A DNA stretch of 64,000 nt. Source: RGIG3159 sp034927685 (GTDB taxonomy: Bacteria > Bacillota > Clostridia > Oscillospirales > Oscillospiraceae). A model generated the notes under the pieces. That model made no database searches. It was not told where the DNA came from and saw only the letters and a program-made list of their open reading frames with translations. The translations under genes were made by a program, and so were the position numbers. The stretch lies in assembly GCA_034927685.1 (NCBI GenBank), contig JAYFPO010000008.1, forward strand, positions 1-64,000, written 5' to 3'. This document shows positions 49,792-58,548 of this stretch, one piece after another (the stretch's first letter is position 1; every line of letters begins with the position of its first letter).

Positions 49792-51051
49792 ATGAACATG
49801 ATTGATAGTCTACTAAATGAAATAGATGTTCCACCGATGTACCTGGTCAGACAGCACTTTGACCACCAGCATCTGGAGCATGTTGAGGAGCGTCTTCTGG
49901 AGCAAATGCAGGCAAAGCATATTGCAATTCATCCGGGAGACCGCATTGCAATTACTTGCGGAAGCCGGGGCATCGCCAACATCGTGTCGGCGATCCGCGC
50001 GGCCGCGACATTTATTCGGGAGTCCGGCGGAGAACCATTTGTGGTACCTGCGATGGGCAGCCATGGCGGCGCAACGGTGGAAGGACAGTTAGAAGTCGTC
50101 CAGTCTCTTGGCGTAACAGAGGAGTCCGTAGGCTGCCCAATTTGCTCGTGCATGGATGTGGTACAGCTTGGAACAACGGCGGATGGCCTGCCGGTTTACA
50201 TCGACCGACTGGCAAGCGAGGCGGATGGAATCGTTTTGGTGAATCGGGTCAAGCCGCACACCTCATTCCGCGGTCCCTATGAAAGCGGACTGATGAAAAT
50301 GATTACGATCGGCCTCGGGAAGCAAAAGGGAGCAGAGGCGTGCCACTCAGTGGGCTGGAAATACATGCGCGGCAATGTCCCAGCCATCGCGAACATTGTG
50401 CTGGACAAGGCAAATATCCTGTTTGGCATTGCGCTGATGGAAAATGCGTACGATCAGACCTGCAGAACAGAGGTTCTGACGGGCAAGGAGATACCAGAAG
50501 AGGAGCCACAGCTGCTGCTGGAGGCAAAAACCAGGATGCCGTCGCTGCCGTTTGATAAAATTGACGTTCTGGTGATTGACGAAATAGGGAAAAACATCAG
50601 CGGCGCCGGGCAGGACCCCAACATCACCGGACGGTATGATACGCCCTATGCTTCCGGCGGTCCCGTGGTGCAGCGTATGGTGATTCTGGACTTGACCGAG
50701 GAATCGCACGGAAACGCCTGCGGGGTAGGTCTGGCGGATTATATTGCGGACCGGCTGTACCAAAAGTTGGATTATGATAAAATGTACCTCAATGTGCTGA
50801 CCAATAAACTGCCGTACACGGTCAACGTGCCGGTGGTACTGAAAAATGACTGGCAGGCAGTGCAGGCCGCAGTGAAGACCTGTATCGAGATTGACCATGA
50901 GCATCCCCGTGTGGTTCGCATCAGAAACACGCTGTCACTCGGTGAGATCTATGTCTCCGACAATATGCTGCCGGAGCTGGGAAAATTTGATTATATCGAG
51001 GTAACCGACAGAAAGATGCCGGCGCCGAATTCCAAAGGAAACCTGTTTTAG
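49792..51051 (+). CDS. LarA-like nickel-pincer-nucleotide racemase/epimerase family protein
   Basis: A 419-residue LarA/DUF2088 family protein. Aligned by eye to lactate racemase, His91 (GSHGGAT), His156 (VKPHTSFRG), Lys169 (SGLMKM) and His185 (ACHSVGW) occupy the catalytic and cofactor positions: Lys169 and His185 keep the 16-residue spacing of K184/H200, with three extra residues after the second His. It therefore probably uses the covalently bound nickel-pincer cofactor to racemise or epimerise a 2-hydroxyacid. The cofactor genes larB/C/E are not in the window. First enzyme gene of the operon; GAGCGAGG precedes the ATG. Confidence 0.85.
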   Translation: MNMIDSLLNEIDVPPMYLVRQHFDHQHLEHVEERLLEQMQAKHIAIHPGDRIAITCGSRGIANIVSAIRAAATFIRESGGEPFVVPAMGSHGGATVEGQLEVVQSLGVTEESVGCPICSCMDVVQLGTTADGLPVYIDRLASEADGIVLVNRVKPHTSFRGPYESGLMKMITIGLGKQKGAEACHSVGWKYMRGNVPAIANIVLDKANILFGIALMENAYDQTCRTEVLTGKEIPEEEPQLLLEAKTRMPSLPFDKIDVLVIDEIGKNISGAGQDPNITGRYDTPYASGGPVVQRMVILDLTEESHGNACGVGLADYIADRLYQKLDYDKMYLNVLTNKLPYTVNVPVVLKNDWQAVQAAVKTCIEIDHEHPRVVRIRNTLSLGEIYVSDNMLPELGKFDYIEVTDRKMPAPNSKGNLF

Positions 51052-51087
51052 CGGCAAGCCGCAGGCAGGCTAAAAAAATACCGCAAC

Positions 51088-51097
51088 TGATATATCA
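51088..51097. promoter_or_regulatory. TGATATATCA palindrome before the dehydrogenase gene
   Basis: A perfect 10-bp palindrome in the 72-base gap between the LarA-like and dehydrogenase genes, the same core as the motifs before the GntR gene. A second internal operator is likely. Confidence 0.6.
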
Positions 51098-51126
51098 AAG
51101 AAATATCAGAACAAAAGGAGAAAATG

Positions 51127-52173
51127 ATGAAAGCACTTGTCAAGTTTGCAGCCGGTCCGGGGAATATGGAAATTCGAGATGTCGAAGAGCCGTCCCCAAA
51201 GGCCGGGCAGGTCAAAATTAAGGTGGCCGAAGCGGGAATCTGTGGCTCTGATCTGCACATTTACCACAGCGATATTGCAATTCCAATCCGTCCGCCCGTT
51301 GTGACCGGCCACGAGTTTTCCGGCACGGTGGTAGAAGTCGGCGAAGGCGTCACGGATTTCAAGCCCGGCGACCGTGTGGTGTCCGAAACTGCATACGATT
51401 ACTGTGGAAAATGCGATTATTGTCGGGAAGGATTTTATAATCTCTGTGTGGAGCGCAAAACCTTAGGCTATTGGTACAACGGAATATTCACCAGCTACAC
51501 GGTGGTTCCAGAGGGGCGCGTGCACAAGATCGCGGATCATGTGGATTTTACCTCCGCTGCCATGACAGAGCCTTTGGCCTGCGTTTGTCACGCGGTCTAT
51601 GACCAATGCAGAATCGTTGGCGGCGACGTGGTACTGGTGGTCGGCTGTGGCGCCATTGGCATTATGGCCGCTCAGGTCGCCAAAGCGAACGGAGCGACGG
51701 TCATCCTGTCCGGCACGAATGTGGATGCTGCTCGTCTGGAGTTGGCCCGGCAGATCGGCGCGTGCGACTATACGGCAAACGTGCAGACGGACGATATGCA
51801 GAAGCTCGTGGGCGACCTGACACGCGGCTACGGCGTTGATGTTGTGCTCGAGTGCTCTGGCTCTCAGTCCGGAACCAATATGGGCTTGGATCTGATCAAA
51901 AAGCGCGGCTATTTCACGCAGATCGGTTTGGCCGGCAAAAAGATCGAATTTCCAATCGAAACAATTTGCTATAAGGAGCTGCATTTCTCCGGTTCCATGG
52001 GCTCCCGCAATCACAGCTGGCGCACGGCCATCAATCTGATTGCATCCGGGAAGGTTCAACTTCAGCCGCTGGTTACCGCGAAGTTGCCGCTGGATCAGTG
52101 GGAAGAGGCCTTTGAAATGTTTTCCAATAAGCAAGGTTGCAAAGTTTTCCTGCTGCCGATTAGTGAATCATAA
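51127..52173 (+). CDS. Zinc-dependent medium-chain alcohol/polyol dehydrogenase
   Basis: A 348-residue MDR dehydrogenase. Catalytic zinc residues Cys39 (GICGSDLH), His62-Glu63 (TGHEFSG), the four structural-zinc cysteines in CGKCDYCREGFYNLC, and the NAD(P) motif GCGAIGIMAAQ are all present. It resembles sorbitol/threonine-type dehydrogenases and probably oxidises a polyol or hydroxyacid, or reduces a keto acid. ATG 51127 has better spacing from AAGGAG than ATG 51124. It follows the LarA-like gene by 75 bases and precedes the TRAP genes. Confidence 0.92.
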   Translation: MKALVKFAAGPGNMEIRDVEEPSPKAGQVKIKVAEAGICGSDLHIYHSDIAIPIRPPVVTGHEFSGTVVEVGEGVTDFKPGDRVVSETAYDYCGKCDYCREGFYNLCVERKTLGYWYNGIFTSYTVVPEGRVHKIADHVDFTSAAMTEPLACVCHAVYDQCRIVGGDVVLVVGCGAIGIMAAQVAKANGATVILSGTNVDAARLELARQIGACDYTANVQTDDMQKLVGDLTRGYGVDVVLECSGSQSGTNMGLDLIKKRGYFTQIGLAGKKIEFPIETICYKELHFSGSMGSRNHSWRTAINLIASGKVQLQPLVTAKLPLDQWEEAFEMFSNKQGCKVFLLPISES

Positions 52174-52332
52174 GGCGGTACCGCGATACTTCGAAACGGC
52201 AGGCGTATGTTTTCAAAAAACGTGTGGTGAAGCAGAAAAGTGGGGGTGATTGTGCGGGAGAAAGAAAACCAGCGTAAAACAGGTACGGAGCACAAAACCA
52301 ACGTAAAATACAAATTTATTGGGGGACATAAA

Positions 52333-53433
52333 ATGAAAACGACCATGAAAAAAGTCGGGTGCCTTCTGTTGGCGCTCACAATGATCTGCGCACTGCTGGC
52401 GTGCGGCGCAAAAACTTCAACCAGCGCAACCACGACCACTGCAGCTTCCACCGAAGCCGCGACCACAGCCGCCTCCACCGAAGCCGCGACCACTGCCGCT
52501 GCCACTACGGCAGCTTCCGGCGAGACTTACACCATTTCCATCGCACACAACCAGACTCCGGATGCCGGTTATGGTATTGGCGTTGCCAAACTCAAGGAGC
52601 TGCTTGCGGAAAAGGATCCCAGAATCCAGCTTGACGTCTACGACAATGGCACGCTGGGCAACGAGCGTGACGTAATCGAAGGCAACCAGCTTGGCACGGT
52701 CGACGTAGCCATCACCTCGATCGGCGTTGTTTCCAACTTTGCACCGCTTGCTGGTGTGATCAATCTGCCATTCATGTTTTCGGGCTTCGATGCGGTCGAG
52801 GCTGCGCTGAACAACGAGGCCATGGACACCGTCTGGAACCAGATTGAGACCGGCGCAGGTCTAAAGGTGCTGGGAGTATACAGCCAGGGCTTCCGTCATG
52901 TGGTTTCCAACAAATCTCTGATTACTTCTCTGGATGACTTCAAGGGCCTGAAGATTCGTGTTCCCGAGGCCGATCTGTATGTCAACACCTTTAAGGCACT
53001 GGGCGCCAGCCCCACACCGATTGCTTGGGGCGAAATGTATACTTCCATGCAGACCAACGTGGTCGATGCCTTCGAGAATACGCCGGTCAACGTCGTGCAG
53101 TACAACCTGCAGGAAGTCTCCAAGTATGAGACAGCGACCAACCACATTTGGGACGGCGCGATCATCACCATGAATATGGACTCTTGGGGCAAACTCCCCG
53201 CCGATGTGCAGCAGACTTTCCTGGAGTGCGTGCAGGAGAGTGCAACTTATCAGAGACAGCAGATCAACACCGCTGCGACGGACGCGGTTGCGGCCATCAA
53301 GGCAAGCGGCATGCAGTACGGCGAGGTATCCGAAGAACTGCATGCACAGCTGGTCGAATCGGTTTCAAGCGTGTATGATGATTTCTATGCCAAGTATCCG
53401 GAGGCCAAGACGCTGGCCGAAGCTCTGAAGTAA
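52333..53433 (+). CDS. dctP: TRAP transporter substrate-binding protein (DctP type)
   Basis: A 366-residue extracytoplasmic lipoprotein: signal peptide with lipobox LLAC (about residue 22), a Thr/Ala/Ser-rich linker with an imperfect repeat (ASTEAATTA twice, about 35-60), then the DctP fold (SIAHNQTPDAGYGIGVAKLK, GFRHVVSNKSLITSLDDFKG, LKIRVPEADLYVNTFKALGA). The Arg of KIRVPE and the GANPTPIAWGE-like GASPTPIAWGEMY loop bind carboxylate ligands in this family. Hence the substrate is very probably an organic or sugar acid. Confidence 0.93.
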   Translation: MKTTMKKVGCLLLALTMICALLACGAKTSTSATTTTAASTEAATTAASTEAATTAAATTAASGETYTISIAHNQTPDAGYGIGVAKLKELLAEKDPRIQLDVYDNGTLGNERDVIEGNQLGTVDVAITSIGVVSNFAPLAGVINLPFMFSGFDAVEAALNNEAMDTVWNQIETGAGLKVLGVYSQGFRHVVSNKSLITSLDDFKGLKIRVPEADLYVNTFKALGASPTPIAWGEMYTSMQTNVVDAFENTPVNVVQYNLQEVSKYETATNHIWDGAIITMNMDSWGKLPADVQQTFLECVQESATYQRQQINTAATDAVAAIKASGMQYGEVSEELHAQLVESVSSVYDDFYAKYPEAKTLAEALK

Positions 53434-53517
53434 GTAGCGGTTCAGAAAAACCATTCGGATCTGAACAGGAGGGAAAGCTCCAAGAATGGGGCTTTCCCCC
53501 CACCAATGGAGATTTAT

Positions 53518-54009
53518 ATGAAAAAAGTAAAAGACGGTCTTGTAACAGTCTACAAAATCATCGCGACTGTCTCGTTCTCCGTGATGCTGATTTCCGCGGC
53601 CGTGCAGGTATTTTGCCGGTATGTGCTCGGAAACAGCCCAATGTGGACGGAAGAACTGGCACGTTATATGTTCATCACTGCATCCATGGCTGCGGCTGTG
53701 GTCGCGCTCGACCTGGGATCGCATATGGTGGTCGACCTCGTAACCTCAAAGCTGAAGGGCAACGTCAAGGTTGTAATGGAAGTGCTTTCCCTTCTCCTGA
53801 TCATGGTGTTTTGCCTGGTGACCTCGAGGCTCGGGATTGAGCTGTGCCAGAAGACCATGTCGCAGCCGAGTCCTGCCATGCACATTCCAATGGGACTGGT
53901 GTATGCGACGATCCCCATGGGCTGCATCGGAATGCTGGTGATCGCGCTCGAACAGTTGCTTGAAAAAATCCTTCCGCGTTACCGCCAGAAGCCGGCGGAA
54001 GAAAGGTAA
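53518..54009 (+). CDS. dctQ: TRAP transporter small permease (DctQ type)
   Basis: A 163-residue membrane protein with four helices (about 12-35, 47-67, 87-107, 128-150) and the family pattern FCRYVLGNSPMWTEELARYM, as in DctQ subunits. It follows dctP by 84 bases and precedes dctM by 9 bases. It bridges the large permease in the sodium-coupled TRAP complex. Confidence 0.92.
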   Translation: MKKVKDGLVTVYKIIATVSFSVMLISAAVQVFCRYVLGNSPMWTEELARYMFITASMAAAVVALDLGSHMVVDLVTSKLKGNVKVVMEVLSLLLIMVFCLVTSRLGIELCQKTMSQPSPAMHIPMGLVYATIPMGCIGMLVIALEQLLEKILPRYRQKPAEER

Positions 54010-54018
54010 AGGTACAGG

Positions 54019-55296
54019 ATGGGTTGGGTATTGTTAATTGTCACGGCAGTGACCCTGTTTATGGGCGTGCCGATTGCCTTTTCCCTTGGACTCGGTTCCC
54101 TGGCGGCATTTCTCATGGGCAATACGCCCCTGGTCGTGATCCCGCAGAGAATGATGGTGAATCTGGATTCCTTTTCGCTGATGGCCATTCCCTTTTTCAT
54201 TTTCTGCGGCGATGTGATGGCTGGCGGCGGCGTTTCAAAAAAGCTCGTGGCGTTTGTACGCGCGATGGTTGGCCATCAGCGCGGCGGCGTCGGGATTGTT
54301 ACTATTCTTTCCAGCACGATTTTTGCCGGAATTTCCGGCTCCGCCGCGGCGGATACCGCGGCGATCGGTTCTCTCATGATCCCCGCAATGAAGGACGAAG
54401 GTTATGACGCCGGTACGGCTGCCTCAATTCAGGCCTGTGCCGGTGCGCTGGGTCCGATCATCCCTCCCAGCATCACCATGATTATCTACGGCTCGCTGAC
54501 GGGCCTGTCCGTTGCGTCCCTGTTCCTGTCCGGCATTGGCCCCGGCCTCCTGATTGCGGCAGGTCTCTGCCTCGTCGTTTTTTTCTATGCTAAGAAGCAC
54601 AATCTCCGCACCGGCACGCGGTGCAGCCGCAAAGAGCGCCTGCATGCGCTAAAATCCGCGATCTGGGCGCTGATTCTGCCGGTTTTCATTCTGGGCGGCA
54701 TTATGGGCGGCGTCTTCACCCCGACGGAAGCCGGTGTCATCGCGTCGTTCTACGCCATCATCATATCCATGTTTGTCTACAAGAAGATCACAATTAAGGA
54801 CCTGCCGCGGATCATTCTGGAGTCCGCGATTTCCACGGCGGCGATTGTGCTGATCGTTATGACGGCTTCCGTCATGGCATGGCTGTTGGTGAAGATCCAG
54901 TTCCCGCAGACCGTGGCGACCGTGCTTGGTACCGTAAGCAGCAACCGCTATGTTGTGTTCCTGCTGGCCGTTGCGTTCGTCATGCTGATGGGCTGTGTCA
55001 TTGAAACCGTTGCGCTCGCGATTATTGTTGTTCCGATTCTGTTTCCCATTGGCGCGGCGCTCGGATTCAGCGCGATTCAGTTCGGCTGTGTGATTGTGCT
55101 GGCTCTGGTGTTTGCCGGTCTGACGCCTCCTGTTGGTATTTTGCTCTTCGTCTCCACGAAAATTGCGCGATGCTCCTTCCAGGAGACCTGTGTCAAGCTG
55201 GTTCCCTATCTGGCGGTGGAAATCGGCGTCATGCTGCTGTGTATCTTCCTGGAGCCGCTCTGTACCTTCCTCCCAACACTGTTCCTCGGCGGGTGA
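54019..55296 (+). CDS. dctM: TRAP transporter large permease (DctM type)
   Basis: A 425-residue protein with about 12 helices. GISGSAAADTAAIGSLMIPA, GALGPIIPPSITMIIYGSLT, FTPTEAGVIASFYA and LTPPVGILLFVS are the signature motifs of DctM permeases, including the sodium-binding regions. With DctP and DctQ it forms a secondary transporter for a carboxylate. Confidence 0.95.
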   Translation: MGWVLLIVTAVTLFMGVPIAFSLGLGSLAAFLMGNTPLVVIPQRMMVNLDSFSLMAIPFFIFCGDVMAGGGVSKKLVAFVRAMVGHQRGGVGIVTILSSTIFAGISGSAAADTAAIGSLMIPAMKDEGYDAGTAASIQACAGALGPIIPPSITMIIYGSLTGLSVASLFLSGIGPGLLIAAGLCLVVFFYAKKHNLRTGTRCSRKERLHALKSAIWALILPVFILGGIMGGVFTPTEAGVIASFYAIIISMFVYKKITIKDLPRIILESAISTAAIVLIVMTASVMAWLLVKIQFPQTVATVLGTVSSNRYVVFLLAVAFVMLMGCVIETVALAIIVVPILFPIGAALGFSAIQFGCVIVLALVFAGLTPPVGILLFVSTKIARCSFQETCVKLVPYLAVEIGVMLLCIFLEPLCTFLPTLFLGG

Positions 55297-55317
55297 TTTG
55301 AAAAGGAGACAATCGAT

Positions 55318-56529
55318 ATGTCTGACGAGATTATCAAGAGATTAATGGATGAGGTCCGCACGCTGGAGGCCAGCGAGGAAAATCAGCGGCGGAAAGCAAA
55401 GTGGGCCTGCATTCAAAAGACCTCGCGCGACCAGTGGCGGGGCACACCGAAATTTGACGGGAGCGCAAAGCACGGGAACGCGCCGCTGCAGATGGACTGT
55501 AACACCAACTTCTGGGGCGCCTATCTCGGCTATCGGGTGGGGGACTATTACCGCAATCCGGAAGTATTTCTGCAAAACTACCTGAAGATGCGGATTGCGC
55601 GGTTCAAGCTGTTCGAGGACGACGTGTTCGTGGATAAACTGGTCCCCATTTGGATGGGCTCGGCGTTCGAAGCCAGCTTGATGGGCATGAAGGTCGTCTA
55701 CGACGACAAGAACGACCCGTGGATCGATTTCAAATATTTTCTGCACGAGCAGTCCGACCTGGCTAAAATTCCCGCGCTGGATTTTTACCATACCGGTCAG
55801 ATGGAAGATGCCGTAAAAATGTATGAATACTGCCGGCAGCAGCTTGATGACGATTTTGACGTTGCTTTCCCCGAATGGGAGAGAGGCCCCTTCGGCGTCG
55901 CGACCTATACGAGAGGGTACGAGGCCGTTTTGGTGGACATGGTAGATGCCGACGAGGAAGAGGATAGCTTCCTGCGGGAATATATGCAGTTCTTTACGGA
56001 CCGGCAGATCCAGTTTTTTGAGGCGAGAGAGAAATATCTCGGCCAAAAGACGGGGAAGATTAACCTCTATAACGACGAGGTTAATATGCCGACGGTCTCG
56101 CCCGGACTCTATGAGAACTATATCCGCCCCTACGAAATCCAGCTCAGCAAGCGCTTCGGCGGCCTGAACTACTGGCATAGCTGCGGAAATCTGGACCGGC
56201 TCTATCCGCTGATCGCGGAGATACCCGGCATCGATATGATCCACAAGGGCCCCTGGACCTCCGCGGCCGCGGCGGGAAAGAGCTTTGGCGACAAGTGCGC
56301 GATTGAGGTTTGCTTAAATCCGCTGAAGGATGTCATAGACGCGGACGAAAAGCTGATGTACGATGTGGTGTTTGGGATCTGCAAGGATCTGAACGATGCC
56401 GACTCGCACGGGTACACCATTCGCGCGAACAACGTCGGTACGCTGGGAACCACGGATCAAACCATTGAGAAGTGCCGCGCGTTTCTCTCTTGTGCAAGAA
56501 AAGCCATCGGGGATGCGGCTGTGAAGTAA
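55318..56529 (+). CDS. Uroporphyrinogen decarboxylase (URO-D) superfamily protein
   Basis: A 403-residue TIM-barrel protein. C-terminal WHSCGNLDRLYPLI (about residue 286) and PGIDMIHKGPWTS, with KINLYNDEVNMP before, follow the pattern of URO-D-like methyltransferases (MtaA/CmuA-like), where His and Cys bind zinc. It lacks the N-terminal Arg-rich loop of true HemE. Here it sits in a carbohydrate-acid operon, with AAAGGAG 8-9 bases before ATG and 21 bases after dctM. Function unknown: a methyltransferase or a lyase acting on the imported substrate is possible. Confidence 0.8.
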   Translation: MSDEIIKRLMDEVRTLEASEENQRRKAKWACIQKTSRDQWRGTPKFDGSAKHGNAPLQMDCNTNFWGAYLGYRVGDYYRNPEVFLQNYLKMRIARFKLFEDDVFVDKLVPIWMGSAFEASLMGMKVVYDDKNDPWIDFKYFLHEQSDLAKIPALDFYHTGQMEDAVKMYEYCRQQLDDDFDVAFPEWERGPFGVATYTRGYEAVLVDMVDADEEEDSFLREYMQFFTDRQIQFFEAREKYLGQKTGKINLYNDEVNMPTVSPGLYENYIRPYEIQLSKRFGGLNYWHSCGNLDRLYPLIAEIPGIDMIHKGPWTSAAAAGKSFGDKCAIEVCLNPLKDVIDADEKLMYDVVFGICKDLNDADSHGYTIRANNVGTLGTTDQTIEKCRAFLSCARKAIGDAAVK

Positions 56530-56657
56530 ACAGAATTTTGTTCCTACGCGATACAGCAAATTCTTCTGCCTGCGGGGGGATACCGGAACGCTGTGCAGTC
56601 GGAATTTGCTGTATTGGCGTCTGAACGGCAGAAATCAAATGCAAGGAGGACACATTG

Positions 56658-57554
56658 ATGAAGGAGTCCATTCATAAATTTTTGCAGGTTGGAACGATCA
56701 CTTGGATGTCGTATCCCGGCGTGGCGCAGGCTGACGTGATCCGGAAGATTGCCGCCGATGATTATTTTGACGCGGTGGAGGTGTGCAAATGCCCGGACGA
56801 CGAGAGCCGCGAGGCATGCCGGAATCTGCTTGGCCAGTCGCACCTGAAGGTCTGCTATGGCGCACAGCCACGCCTGCTCGGGCCGAAGCTGAACCCCAAC
56901 GATCTGAACGAGGAAGGGCGCGGAAAAGCGGAGGCGACCCTGATTGAGGCGGTCGATGAGGCGGAATATCTGGGCGCGAAGGGCATCGCTTTTTTGTCCG
57001 GCAAGTGGCGGGAAGAAACAAAAGAGCAAGCCTACGGCCAGCTGCTGAAGACCACCCGGGCGGTATGTGATTACGCGGCGAAAAAGGGTATGAATGTGGA
57101 GCTTGAGGTGTTCGACTACGACATCGACAAAGCCTCGTTGATCGGGCCGGCTCCATTCGCGGCAAGATTTGCGGCGGATATGCGAACCACGCACAGCAAC
57201 TTCGGCCTGTTGGTCGACCTCAGCCATTTCCCCATCACCTATGAGAATTCCAGATTTGTTGTACAGACGCTGCGCCCGTATATCACGCATCTGCATTTTG
57301 GCAACGCCGTGGCAAAGGAAGGCTGTGCCGCGTATGGTGACCGGCATCCGCGCCTGGGCTTCCAAAACGGCGCCAACGACACGGGAGAGCTGCTGGATTA
57401 CCTGCGTGTTTTAAAGCAGGAGGGATTTTTCCGCGCGGAGGAACCGCTGGTATTTTCCATGGAGGTTTCTCCGTTTGGCGATGAGGCGGCGGATATCATC
57501 CTGGCCAACACGAAGCGGGTGCTGAACCGCGCCTGGGCGCTGCTCGAGGACTGA
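56658..57554 (+). CDS. Sugar phosphate isomerase/epimerase family protein (AP endonuclease 2 fold)
   Basis: A 298-residue TIM-barrel protein. Metal-binding residues of the xylose-isomerase-like fold are visible in AVEVCKCPDD, KGMNVELEVFDYD, FGLLVDLSHFP, ITHLHFGN and PLVFSMEVSPF. Members interconvert ketoses or act as epimerases or dehydratases. AAGGAGG lies 9 bases upstream of ATG 56658. It lies between the URO-D-like and hydroxyacid dehydrogenase genes in one operon. Confidence 0.85.
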   Translation: MKESIHKFLQVGTITWMSYPGVAQADVIRKIAADDYFDAVEVCKCPDDESREACRNLLGQSHLKVCYGAQPRLLGPKLNPNDLNEEGRGKAEATLIEAVDEAEYLGAKGIAFLSGKWREETKEQAYGQLLKTTRAVCDYAAKKGMNVELEVFDYDIDKASLIGPAPFAARFAADMRTTHSNFGLLVDLSHFPITYENSRFVVQTLRPYITHLHFGNAVAKEGCAAYGDRHPRLGFQNGANDTGELLDYLRVLKQEGFFRAEEPLVFSMEVSPFGDEAADIILANTKRVLNRAWALLED

Positions 57555-57569
57555 GAAAGGACAAAGAAC

Positions 57570-58535
57570 ATGAAAATAGTCATACTGGACGGATATACGG
57601 AAAACCCCGGCGACCTGAGCTGGGCCGAACTGGAGAAGCTCGGCGAGCTGACGGTCTATGACCGCACGTCCCTGACGGATGAACTGGAGTCCATTGACCG
57701 CATTGGCGATGCGGAGATCGTGTTTACGAATAAGACGCCGATCACGAAGCGAATTATTGATGCCTGCCCGAATCTGAAGTTTATCAGTATGCTGGCGACC
57801 GGCTACAACGTGGTGGATTATAGCTACGCCAGAGAAAAGGGTATCCCCGTCACGAACGTACCGTCCTACGGCACGGCCTCCGTCAGCCAGTTTTCCATCG
57901 CGCTGCTGTTGGAAATCTGTCACCACATTGGACACCATGCCGAGACCGTACAAGAGGGCCGGTGGCAGCGCAGCGCGGACTGGTGCTACTGGGATTACCC
58001 TCTGATCGAGTTGGACGGGAAGACCATTGGGATCATTGGGTTTGGCAGAATCGGTCAGGCGGAAGGCAAGGTTGCCAAGGCGCTTGGGATGAAGGTGCTT
58101 GCCTATGACGTCTATCCGAACGACAGCGGTCGTGAAATTGCGGAATATGTGGATCTTGACACGCTGTTTTCTGCTGCGGACGTGGTGACGCTTCACTGCA
58201 ACCTGACGCCGGAAAACACCGGTCTGATCAATAGAGAAAACATTGCAAAGATGAAGGACGGAGCCATTCTGATCAACAACGCCCGCGGGCAGCTGATCGT
58301 GGAGCAGGATGTGGCGGACGCACTGAACAGCGGAAAACTGGCAGCCGCCGGTCTGGATGTGGTGTATACCGAGCCGATCTCGGCGGACAATCCGCTGCTG
58401 AAGGCCAAAAACTGCATCATTACCCCGCATATCTCCTGGGCACCGAAGGAAAGCCGCCAGCGCATTATGGACTGCGCGGTAGAGAACGTCAAGGCCTACC
58501 AATCCGGCAAGCCGGTCAATGTGGTCAACAAGTGA
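57570..58535 (+). CDS. D-2-hydroxyacid dehydrogenase (NAD-dependent)
   Basis: A 321-residue dehydrogenase: NAD motif GIIGFGRIGQ, then catalytic Arg in LINNARGQLIVEQD, Glu in VVYTEPISADNP and His in IITPHISWAP. It is in the glycerate dehydrogenase/hydroxypyruvate reductase group by overall look (HGHHAE-type segment HHIGHHAETVQEGRW). Reduction of hydroxypyruvate to D-glycerate is a likely activity and would supply the glycerate kinase at 45.7 kb (inference). It starts 15 bases after the isomerase gene. Confidence 0.92.
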   Translation: MKIVILDGYTENPGDLSWAELEKLGELTVYDRTSLTDELESIDRIGDAEIVFTNKTPITKRIIDACPNLKFISMLATGYNVVDYSYAREKGIPVTNVPSYGTASVSQFSIALLLEICHHIGHHAETVQEGRWQRSADWCYWDYPLIELDGKTIGIIGFGRIGQAEGKVAKALGMKVLAYDVYPNDSGREIAEYVDLDTLFSAADVVTLHCNLTPENTGLINRENIAKMKDGAILINNARGQLIVEQDVADALNSGKLAAAGLDVVYTEPISADNPLLKAKNCIITPHISWAPKESRQRIMDCAVENVKAYQSGKPVNVVNK

Positions 58536-58548
58536 TTCGGAGGAACGC

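Noticed and set aside
52431..52520. Short repeats considered as CRISPR or minisatellite
   Set aside because: Only two imperfect units, both translated as part of the DctP linker. No CRISPR-like spacing occurs here or elsewhere in the window.
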